This document shows, in pieces, positions 1-5,726 of a stretch of DNA of 6,232 nt. Each line of letters starts with the position of its first letter. The stretch's first letter is position 1. The stretch is from JBFLVN01 sp040758475 (GTDB lineage: Bacteria > JAGRBM01), in assembly GCA_040758475.1 (NCBI GenBank), contig JBFLVN010000222.1:1-6232 (forward strand), written 5' to 3'. The notes below the pieces were generated by a model. The model searched no databases. It was not told the origin of the DNA and saw only the letters and a list, made by a program, of their open reading frames with translations. The translations under genes were made by a program, and so were the position numbers.

Positions 1-1
1 G

Positions 2-3000
2 GCAAGCCCTCTTCTTGTAATCGTCACCGTGAAGGACGTGCCGGTCTCTTTCACCCTTACTGGATCGGATTTGGAGGATGCGGCCGCTTCCCTGACGGCC
101 ACCGTAAGCGGTGGTCCATCGAATGGGTTGCTCGACACCACGGTCGGTCCCGCGCCGCTGCTCGTTACCTATATTCCAGATGAAGGGTTTGAGGGCGCAG
201 ACTCCTTGAATTTTGTTGTGAGGGATTCGGAAGGGCTTCCGTCGGTACCCCAGGCGGCGCAGATCGTCGTGGCCCCGCCGGACGCTCCCGCCCAGCTCGG
301 CCTTCCGGCGCCGCCGCTTTCAGCGGTGGTAGCGGGCGAGATCTGGACGGTCGATGGGAGCAATCCCATTGCGGTGGAGATACTCGATGGGTTGGGGAAT
401 TTGCTCGCCTCGGCCACGGATTGTGTAACGGTTGAGCTGGTGGACGGCACGGGTTCGCTTTCCGGTACTACGACCCGATGCGCTTCCTCGGGCGTCGCGG
501 TGTTCGACGACCTGAGTTACGAGACGGCGGAGGCCATTCAGATCCGCTTCGTGTCGGGGCTAATGGTGCCGACGCCGGTCCTGCCGGTGGCGGTTTCACC
601 GGCGGCGCCGCAGATCGTTCTTGCGGGGCCCACCAGCATCGTGGCGGGCGAATGTGCGCCCTACCAGGCACACGTCCAGGACATGTACGGGAATCCCGTG
701 AACGTGACGGACGGAGATCATCCATTCGCTATCTTTGATACGAGCATGCAGTTTATTCTGGGACCTTATCAGAACAGTTCCTGTTCGTGGCTGGATTTCT
801 CCATCATCGCGAATGGAACGAATACGTCGCCTGTTTTCTATTTGACATATACCAGTGCAGGACCGATAGATCCTCTTATTTATGATGCTCACGGCGCCAA
901 CCCCATACTGAGCGCGGCCATCACGATTACAATTCTGCCAGCGGCAGGTGATCACCTTCTCTTTGGTGTTCGTCCCCTACCGTTTGCATCCAACGGGGAA
1001 GTGTGGCCTTCGTTCGAAGTGCGCGTGGAAGACGCCTTTGGGAACCTTGTTACGACTGGGCCGGATGCTTCTCGCGAGATTGTATTGGTAGAAGATGGTG
1101 TGGGAAGTTTTGGTGGCAATTCGGTTCAAGCCGCCAGCGGTGGCATCGCGACATTCAACGATATTTTTTACGACACGACCGAGGCCATTCATGTGAGCGC
1201 CTGCACGGGATTGGCTTGTCCCGGAAGCAGTGAACTTCCGTTCGTGGATTACGCCGTGGTGGTGGTGAATACTCCTCCCATCGGTGCCATTGACGCTCCA
1301 GCGGGTCCCATCGTCTTGGATCAGGGGGAAAGCGCAGAATTTTACGCAACTTGCGTGGACCCAAACGGCAACGTGCCGTTCATGCACCGGTGGGATTTCG
1401 GTGGAGCCGCGCCCAACGCCACGGTGGAAGATCCGGGAACAGTCGCGTTCTACAGGGGCGGCACGTACGAAGTGAGCTACACCTGCATCGACGCCTTGGG
1501 CGCCGTGGACCCGGTTCCCCCCACGGTGAGTGTGACGGTCAACGAGATCGTCTCCTCCGTTTCGCCCCTTCAGGCGATCCTGGGCGAGACGACCGTTTTC
1601 ACAGTAACCGGTATCGATCTGCCACCCACGCTCGCGCCGTTTCTGGAGGATTGCTCCGGTCTGACGATGCTCGGCGTTACATCCACCGAGGTTACGTTCG
1701 AGTGCACACCGAATGGCAGCGAAGGTTTTAAAGCAGGAACGATTCACGACCAGCCGGGTGGCATGCTTCTTTTTCCCTTCGAAGTGGAATTCGTCGCGTC
1801 TGATGCGGATTGGGCGCAGGTATCGGCAGGTATGGCCCATACCTGCGCCATCAAGACGAACGGCTCTCTTTGGTGTTGGGGCAGCAACGACAATTCCTTT
1901 CTTGGAATCGGAGGACCACTCGGAGGGCAGCTTGGAAACAATACTTTCGCAGATAGTCTAGTGCCGGTTAGGGAATTCACGGTGGCGAATGATTGGGCGC
2001 AAGCATCGGGGGGAGGTAGCCATACGTGTGCCATTAAGACGGACGGTTCCCTTTGGTGCTGGGGGTACAATTCGAGCGGACAGTTGGGTGATAATACAAC
2101 AGTGCAGCGGCCATTCCCGGATCAAGAGTACACGACGGCCAATGACTGGGCGCAGGTATCGGCCGGGAGTTCCCACACGTGCGCCATCAAGATAGACGGC
2201 TCTCTTTGGTGTTGGGGCGCCGGTTCCAACGGTCGACTTGGAAACAATTCCACCTCAACCATGAAGGTGCCCGTGCGGGAGTTCACGTCGGCAAACGATT
2301 GGACAAAAGTGTCGGCCGGAACTTACCACACGTGCGCCCTCAAAACGGATGGTTCCCTTTGGTGCTGGGGGCGAAACGAATACGGACAGCTTGGAAGCGA
2401 CTCCACTTCAGATAGTTTAGTCCCCATTAGGGAATCAACGCTGGACAACGGGTGGGCGTTACTTTCAGCCGGTTATGCTCACACGTGTGCCGTCAAAACG
2501 GATGGTTCGCTTTGGTGCTGGGGAAGAAATGATTACGGGCAACTCGGAAATGATGATTTGGGCAACAGCCTCGCTCCGGCGCGAGAATTGACAGTGGCCG
2601 ATGATTGGGCCTCGGTGGCAGCGGCTAACAGCCACACTTGCGCGGCGAAGGCTGATGGTTCCATTTGGTGCTGGGGCTGGAGCGGCGCTTGGCTTTTGGG
2701 GAATAGTGCTGGGGCCTCCTACACGCATTTGCCGGTCCGGGAAGTTTCATCAGCCTCGGATTGGGCGGAAATTGCGGCTGGGTCTTCGCACACGTGCGCC
2801 CGCAAGGCGAATGGTTCGCTCTGGTGTTGGGGGTATGATAACAGGGGTCAGTTGGGGAACCTTCTCGCGGCTTTCCGTTACTACCCCCTTCCCAAGCCTC
2901 CCCTGGAAATGGAATGGCTGCAAGTAGCAACCGGTTCTTCCCATGCTTGTGCCGTCAAAACGGACGGAACGCTCTGGTGCTGGGGGCAAAACGAATACGG

Positions 3001-3949
3001 CCAAATCGGCGATAGCCCCTTTCTGTTGCCTGGGATGCTTTTTCCCGTCCAGGAGTCCACGAAGGGCGTTGATTGGGCCCAGGTGTCGGCGGCCTTTTCA
3101 CATACCTGTGCTTTGAAAACGAACGGAAGCCTCTGGTGCTGGGGAGATAATTACTCCGGAAAATTGGGGAATAATTCGGATGTGGATAGCCCGGTCCCGG
3201 TCCAGGAGTTCACGGAAGCCAGGGACTGGCGAGAAGTGGCCGTGGGGCGTTATTACTCGTGTGGTTTGAAGAAGGACAATACTCTCTGGTGCTGGGGCAA
3301 CCCCCCTGGCGGCTTGAATGATGGTTGGGTGCCTCGTCGGGATTATACCGGCGCAAACGATTGGTCCCGGGTATCGTCTGGCGACTCTCACCAGTGCGCC
3401 ATCAAGACGAATGGTACGCTTTGGTGCCTGGGCTATAATTTTTACGGACAGCTTGGCACCAATTCGACGGTTAGCGGCAGTTTCTGGGTCCAGGAATTTT
3501 CCGCGGGGAACTCGTGGGCGCAGGTATCGGCGGGAACGGATCACACCTGCGCCACCAAGACGGATGGTTCGCTTTGGTGCTGGGGCCGAAATGATTACGG
3601 GCAGCTTGGAAATAATTCCTTGGGGAACGGCCTGGCCCCGGTACGGGAGTTCACGTCGGCAAACGACTGGGCAAAAGTGTCGGCCGGAAGCTACCACACA
3701 TGCGCCGTCAAAACGGATGGGTCCCTTTGGTGCTGGGGAAGGAATTCGATTGGGTACGCGGGAGGTGTTTCCAGCACGTTATTACCCGCTCGGGAACCAA
3801 CGTTGGCCAACGATTGGGTTCAAGTAACGGTAGGAAACGACACGACGTGCGCCACCAAGATCAGTGGTGCCCTCTGGTGCTGGGGAAATGACCAGTCTGG
3901 CGTCGCAGGCCGCCGGATCATCTGGCACGTTTCCCCGGCGGTCCCCTGA
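2..3949 (+). CDS. Large Ig-like/PKD/RCC1-repeat surface protein, 5' end missing
   Basis: The frame is open to the left edge, so the true start and any signal peptide are outside; 1315 residues are visible. Numbering from the valine at 29-31: cadherin-like/Big_9-type module (1-82, with a TYIPDEGFEG-like core ending in SLNFVVRD); Ig-like module of invasin type (83-190); a further Ig-like module (191-303); a second invasin-like module (304-413) related to the first; PKD domain (414-505, HRWDFGG and GGTYEVSYTC); TIG/IPT-like module (506-590, FTVTG, DC, FECTP, QPGG); then 14 RCC1-type repeats (594-1306) to the stop. Each repeat follows DWAQVSAG-x-x-HTCA-x-K-x-DGSLWCWG-x-N-x-x-GQLG. Cysteines come two per module, which fits an oxidising, extracytoplasmic location. 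Such proteins are normally secreted or surface-bound and bind ligands through the propeller; BLIP-II is a secreted bacterial RCC1-fold protein. The specific function is unknown. No C-terminal sorting or anchoring motif follows the last repeat. Codon use looks less GC-rich than in the genes to the right. Domain calls are by eye; RCC1 is near certain, PKD strong, the others moderate. Confidence 0.93.
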   Translation, partial: ASPLLVIVTVKDVPVSFTLTGSDLEDAAASLTATVSGGPSNGLLDTTVGPAPLLVTYIPDEGFEGADSLNFVVRDSEGLPSVPQAAQIVVAPPDAPAQLGLPAPPLSAVVAGEIWTVDGSNPIAVEILDGLGNLLASATDCVTVELVDGTGSLSGTTTRCASSGVAVFDDLSYETAEAIQIRFVSGLMVPTPVLPVAVSPAAPQIVLAGPTSIVAGECAPYQAHVQDMYGNPVNVTDGDHPFAIFDTSMQFILGPYQNSSCSWLDFSIIANGTNTSPVFYLTYTSAGPIDPLIYDAHGANPILSAAITITILPAAGDHLLFGVRPLPFASNGEVWPSFEVRVEDAFGNLVTTGPDASREIVLVEDGVGSFGGNSVQAASGGIATFNDIFYDTTEAIHVSACTGLACPGSSELPFVDYAVVVVNTPPIGAIDAPAGPIVLDQGESAEFYATCVDPNGNVPFMHRWDFGGAAPNATVEDPGTVAFYRGGTYEVSYTCIDALGAVDPVPPTVSVTVNEIVSSVSPLQAILGETTVFTVTGIDLPPTLAPFLEDCSGLTMLGVTSTEVTFECTPNGSEGFKAGTIHDQPGGMLLFPFEVEFVASDADWAQVSAGMAHTCAIKTNGSLWCWGSNDNSFLGIGGPLGGQLGNNTFADSLVPVREFTVANDWAQASGGGSHTCAIKTDGSLWCWGYNSSGQLGDNTTVQRPFPDQEYTTANDWAQVSAGSSHTCAIKIDGSLWCWGAGSNGRLGNNSTSTMKVPVREFTSANDWTKVSAGTYHTCALKTDGSLWCWGRNEYGQLGSDSTSDSLVPIRESTLDNGWALLSAGYAHTCAVKTDGSLWCWGRNDYGQLGNDDLGNSLAPARELTVADDWASVAAANSHTCAAKADGSIWCWGWSGAWLLGNSAGASYTHLPVREVSSASDWAEIAAGSSHTCARKANGSLWCWGYDNRGQLGNLLAAFRYYPLPKPPLEMEWLQVATGSSHACAVKTDGTLWCWGQNEYGQIGDSPFLLPGMLFPVQESTKGVDWAQVSAAFSHTCALKTNGSLWCWGDNYSGKLGNNSDVDSPVPVQEFTEARDWREVAVGRYYSCGLKKDNTLWCWGNPPGGLNDGWVPRRDYTGANDWSRVSSGDSHQCAIKTNGTLWCLGYNFYGQLGTNSTVSGSFWVQEFSAGNSWAQVSAGTDHTCATKTDGSLWCWGRNDYGQLGNNSLGNGLAPVREFTSANDWAKVSAGSYHTCAVKTDGSLWCWGRNSIGYAGGVSSTLLPAREPTLANDWVQVTVGNDTTCATKISGALWCWGNDQSGVAGRRIIWHVSPAVP
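326..562 (+). repeat. Internal Ig-like module, copy A
   Basis: Encodes residues 100-178 of the large protein. It aligns by eye with copy B (968-1210): DGLGNLLASAT against DAFGNLVTTGP, VELVDGTGSLSG against IVLVEDGVGSFGG, and SGVAVFDDLSYETAEAI against GGIATFNDIFYDTTEAI. The D-x-x-GN followed by a glycine-serine turn and a final F-D/N-D strand resembles invasin/Big_1-type Ig folds. Divergence at DNA level shows an old duplication. The two cysteines (C132, C151) are not conserved in copy B. Confidence 0.6.
968..1210 (+). repeat. Internal Ig-like module, copy B
   Basis: Encodes residues 314-394 of the large protein, the partner of copy A at 326-562. It keeps the DAFGNLV turn and the ATFNDIFYDTTEAI strand pair. 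Its cysteines differ in place: C392 lies inside this segment and C397 just after it, five residues apart, where copy A has C132 and C151. If disulfides form, the two copies use different ones. Between the copies lies a separate module (residues 191-303) with its own pair, C209 and C252. Confidence 0.6.
1268..1543 (+). other. PKD domain coding segment
   Basis: Residues 414-505 of the large protein. It opens with NTPPIGAIDAP, runs through LDQGESAEFYATCVDPNG and the hallmark HRWDFGG, then EDPGTVAFYRGGTYEVSYTC and ends PTVSVTVNE. The spacing of the W-D-F-G strand and the G-T-Y-x-V strand is that of PKD domains, beta-sandwich modules of extracellular proteins. C442 and C486 sit on strands that face each other in this fold and could be bonded. 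It separates the Ig-like modules from the TIG-like module and the propellers. Confidence 0.85.
1808..3946 (+). repeat. Array of 14 RCC1-type repeats (two sets of seven)
   Basis: Fourteen in-frame repeats, usually 153 bases (51 residues), start at 1808, 1991, 2144, 2297, 2450, 2603, 2759, 2912, 3071, 3224, 3359, 3512, 3665 and 3812. The best-kept parts are HTCA, DGSLWCWG and GQLG, and a linker of the type VPVREFTSAN leads into the next repeat. Repeat 1 is long (61 residues) through an insertion before GQLGNN. Repeat 10 is short (45) and has lost GQLG. Repeat 6 has a degenerate WSGAWLLG segment. Repeat 14 (45 residues) ends at the stop codon. The linker after repeat 7 (PLPKPPLEM) is unlike all the others and splits the array 7 + 7, matching the seven blades of an RCC1 propeller. 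Confidence 0.95.
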
Positions 3950-3959
3950 TGGAAGGCTG

Positions 3960-4235
3960 TTAGCCCCGAATCATCCCTTCCCACCGTTCCTTTACCGTCA
4001 CCGGAATGCGGAGGCGTTTGTGCCGGGATGTTTCGCCCGAGACGATCTCGATTTGGGACTTGGGTATTCCGAGTTCTTTGGCGAGGTACGCCACGAGGGC
4101 GGCGTTGGCTTCGCCGTCCACGGGCGGGGCCCTCAAAGCGATCTTGGGGACGCCGCCGTGGAGGCCCACGAACCCCTCGCGCTTGGCGCGGGGCTGGACG
4201 TGGACTTCGATGGTGAAGGAAGAAGAATCGGCCAA
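3960..4235 (-). CDS. yggU: DUF167 / YggU family protein
   Basis: A complete small protein of 91 residues, the usual size for DUF167 (UPF0235). The family signature is clear: VQPRAKREGFVG near the N-terminus, then APPVDGEANAALVAYLAKEL, LGIPKSQIEIVSG and SRHKRLRI. The biochemical role of this widespread family is not established. The only plausible start is TTG at 4235, because the frame upstream is closed at once by the divIVA stop codon (4239-4241), leaving three bases between the genes. No good Shine-Dalgarno sequence precedes it, so translation probably depends on ribosomes finishing divIVA. Both genes are in the same frame, so stop-codon readthrough would give a fused protein. It is the last gene of the - strand cluster and ends 10 bases from the stop of the converging large gene. 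Family call is very safe; function unknown. Confidence 0.95.
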   Translation of the reverse strand: MADSSSFTIEVHVQPRAKREGFVGLHGGVPKIALRAPPVDGEANAALVAYLAKELGIPKSQIEIVSGETSRHKRLRIPVTVKERWEGMIRG

Positions 4236-4238
4236 GGA

Positions 4239-4760
4239 TTATTTTTTCGTCCGGTCGGCGGCGCCCATGTAAGCGAGCTTGGATTCGGTTTCGTCGGCCT
4301 TCTTGGCGGCCTCGCGGTCGGCTTCGAGCATCTTGAAGTGGGTTTCGAGGACGCCGCGGAGTTCCTGCTCGGCCTGGATGCGCTGGCGTTTGAGGTCTTG
4401 AATCTGCCGCTGGAGCTCTCCCATCCGTTGGTGGGCGCCCTTCACGAGCTCGTCGGCCTTGAGGGCCGCTTCCGCCCGGGTGAGCTCGGCTTCCCGCGCC
4501 GCACCCTTGCGGAGGTCCTCGGCCACCTTCTGGGCCATGAGGATCGTCTCCCGGAGGTTCTGTTCCCGCTCCCGGTGCTGCGCCAGTTCGGCGTCCCTGC
4601 GGCTCACTTCTTCCTTCAAACGGTTCATGTCGGAAACGATCTCGGCGTACATGCCCGAGATGATCTCGAGAAAGTTGCGGACTTCCCGGGGGGAATAGCC
4701 GCGCAGGTTCTTGGTAAATTCCTTGGACGCGATTTCCATCGGGGTCATTCGGGGGGGCAT
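4239..4760 (-). CDS. divIVA: DivIVA-domain coiled-coil protein
   Basis: 173 residues. The N-terminal lipid-binding domain is typical of DivIVA: MTPMEIASKEF, then NLRGYSPREVRNFLEII (residues 5-34). In Bacillus subtilis DivIVA, F17 and R18 insert into the membrane; the aligned residues here are L19 and R20, so a hydrophobic-plus-arginine tip is kept. From about residue 40 to 155 the chain is a long charged coiled coil rich in Glu, Arg, Lys and Ala, expected to drive oligomerisation. It ends in a short Lys-rich tail (RTKK). DivIVA-type scaffolds gather at curved membrane, at cell poles or division sites, and recruit partners; the partner here cannot be read from sequence. The start at 4760 is chosen over the internal ATGs at 4748 and 4739 because GGAGG lies nine bases upstream. 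It sits 60 bases after proC and 3 before the DUF167 gene. Confidence 0.9.
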   Translation of the reverse strand: MPPRMTPMEIASKEFTKNLRGYSPREVRNFLEIISGMYAEIVSDMNRLKEEVSRRDAELAQHREREQNLRETILMAQKVAEDLRKGAAREAELTRAEAALKADELVKGAHQRMGELQRQIQDLKRQRIQAEQELRGVLETHFKMLEADREAAKKADETESKLAYMGAADRTKK

Positions 4761-4769
4761 GGTCTTCTT

Positions 4770-4774
4770 CCTCC
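4770..4774 (-). promoter_or_regulatory. Ribosome binding site of the divIVA-domain gene
   Basis: On the - strand GGAGG is followed by nine bases (AAGAAGACC) and then the ATG at 4760. This decides the start: the next in-frame ATG at 4748 has only a C-rich stretch in front of it. Confidence 0.8.
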
Positions 4775-4820
4775 GCGCGGGCCGCTCGCTTGGGAACGCG
4801 CCCAGTCTAGCAAATCCTTC

Positions 4821-5645
4821 TTATTTCTTCTTGGCCTCGGCCGCCAGTTCCCGGGACCGCTCGGTGGCCGCCCGGACGGCCTCGATGGCCGACGAGCGAA
4901 AGCCCCTCGATTCGAGGGCCGCGAGGCCCGCGATGGTCGTCCCGCCGGGGGAGGCCACTTTGTCCTTGAGAGAAGCCGGGTGCTCGCCCGTCTTGCGAAC
5001 CATCCGGGCCGCTCCTTCCACCGTGGCGGCGGCGAGCTGAAGGGCCTGGTCACGGGGAAGTCCCATGAGGACTCCGCCGTCGGCCAGCGCCTCGATGAAC
5101 TCGAAAACGTACGCCGGGCCCGATCCCGAAAGGCCGGTCACGGCGTCGAGGAGGGATTCTTTCTCCACTTCGGCCACGATCCCCACGGCGCCGAGGATTT
5201 CCCGGACGATTTCTTTCTCCTTGTCGCTGGCATTCCGATAACAGACCGCCGCGGCGCCGCAGGAGACGAGGGCCGGAGTGTTGGGCATGACGCGGGCAAG
5301 GGGCTTTCCCTTCCAGCCCGCTTCGATGGCATCGAGGGGAATCCCGGCGGCGATCGAGATGACGAGCTGGGTTTTCTTTCCAAGCCCGCCCACTTCGGCG
5401 CCCACGGGGGCGACGAGGCCCGGCTTTACGGCGAGGACGAGCACGTCGGCCGCCTTGGCGACTTCGGCGTTCGATGTTCCCGCCTGGACGCCCAGGTCTT
5501 TCTCAAAAAGCTTTCGCCGGGCTTCCGAAGGATCGGCCGCCCGGAGCTGGGACGAAGAGGCCGCCTTGGCGGCGAGGAGCCCCCGCGCCAGGGCCTCGGC
5601 CATGTTGCCAGCCCCCAAAAATCCGATGGTGAGATCTTTGAGCAT
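4821..5645 (-). CDS. proC: Pyrroline-5-carboxylate reductase
   Basis: 274 residues, the normal length for ProC. The enzyme reduces 1-pyrroline-5-carboxylate to L-proline with NAD(P)H, the last step of proline synthesis, in the cytoplasm. The N-terminal Rossmann fold shows IGFLGAGNMAEAL (residues 7-19), then VLVLAVKPG (68-76), SIAAGIPL (97-104) and RVMPNTPALV (118-127). The C-terminal helical, dimer-forming domain shows DAVTGLSGSGPAYVF (167-181), EALADGGVLMGLPRDQA (185-201) and the family signature ending HPASLKDKVASPGGTT (222-237). All expected segments are present and nothing is broken. The ATG at 5645 is preferred: it places the nucleotide-binding strand at the usual distance, and GGGAG precedes it. 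In-frame GTG (5654) and TTG (5702) starts would add a non-conserved leader. It follows yggS by 81 bases and precedes the divIVA-domain gene by 60. Confidence 0.98.
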   Translation of the reverse strand: MLKDLTIGFLGAGNMAEALARGLLAAKAASSSQLRAADPSEARRKLFEKDLGVQAGTSNAEVAKAADVLVLAVKPGLVAPVGAEVGGLGKKTQLVISIAAGIPLDAIEAGWKGKPLARVMPNTPALVSCGAAAVCYRNASDKEKEIVREILGAVGIVAEVEKESLLDAVTGLSGSGPAYVFEFIEALADGGVLMGLPRDQALQLAAATVEGAARMVRKTGEHPASLKDKVASPGGTTIAGLAALESRGFRSSAIEAVRAATERSRELAAEAKKK

Positions 5646-5653
5646 CAAGCGCA

Positions 5654-5660
5654 CTCTCCC
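5654..5660 (-). promoter_or_regulatory. Likely ribosome binding site of proC
   Basis: The - strand reads GGGAGAG, and eight bases later comes the ATG at 5645 (ten after the GGAG core). Spacing is a little long but acceptable. It supports 5645 over the alternative upstream starts. Confidence 0.65.
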
Positions 5661-5666
5661 GCCGCC

Positions 5667-5684
5667 TGTACTTGTAGGTACAAG
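5667..5684. promoter_or_regulatory. Overlapping inverted repeats upstream of proC
   Basis: CTTGTA-GG-TACAAG (5671-5684) has perfect six-base arms. The same stretch also holds TGTAC and GTACA arms around a six-base spacer (5667-5682). It lies in the 81-base gap between yggS and proC, 22 bases upstream of the proC start. It could be a small operator or an RNA hairpin in the yggS-proC transcript. No run of T follows on the - strand, so it does not look like an intrinsic terminator. Chance is possible at this length. Confidence 0.35.
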
Positions 5685-5702
5685 GGCGCAAGTTTCTCTC
5701 AA
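5675..5702 (-). promoter_or_regulatory. Weak candidate promoter for proC
   Basis: On the - strand TTGAGA (5702-5697, five of six matches to the sigma-70 -35 box) is followed 16 bases later by TACCTA (5680-5675), a poor -10 box that overlaps the inverted repeat. Transcription from here would reach proC and the two genes after it independently of yggS. The poor -10 keeps confidence low. Confidence 0.2.
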
Positions 5703-5726
5703 GAACGTGGGATAAAAGGAAGCGGG

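Noticed and set aside
29..31. GTG at 29 as the start of the large gene
   Set aside because: The frame is open further left to the window edge, the GTG lies within a cadherin-like module, and no ribosome binding site or signal peptide is there.
977..1840. Long open frame on the - strand (287 codons) inside the large gene
   Set aside because: It is antisense to well-supported Ig-like, PKD and TIG-like coding sequence, shows no recognisable domain, and has the basic, Arg/His-rich make-up typical of antisense shadows.
3098..3697. Open frame on the - strand (199 codons) with internal repeats such as APAPKRTIRL
   Set aside because: The repetition is only the reverse of the RCC1 repeat DNA. Similar short repeated frames occur wherever the array is read in another frame.
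1808..3946. Regularly spaced repeats that might suggest a CRISPR array or satellite
   Set aside because: The period is 153 bases, an exact multiple of three, changes are mostly codon-conservative and the frame stays open. This is protein repeat structure.
3951..3981. Possible terminator: GGCT-GTT-AGCC and GGAAGG ... CCTTCC arms between the converging genes
   Set aside because: Stems are only four and six base pairs, they compete with each other, and no T run follows on either strand.
4711..5040. + strand open frame (109 codons) across the divIVA-proC gap
   Set aside because: It is antisense to the N-terminus of the divIVA-domain gene and the C-terminus of proC, with no domain or ribosome binding site; a GC-rich shadow.
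5646..5702. Longer ProC starting at TTG 5702 or GTG 5654
   Set aside because: The extra leader is not ProC-like, and the ATG at 5645 has both a ribosome binding site and the correct distance to the GAGNMA motif.
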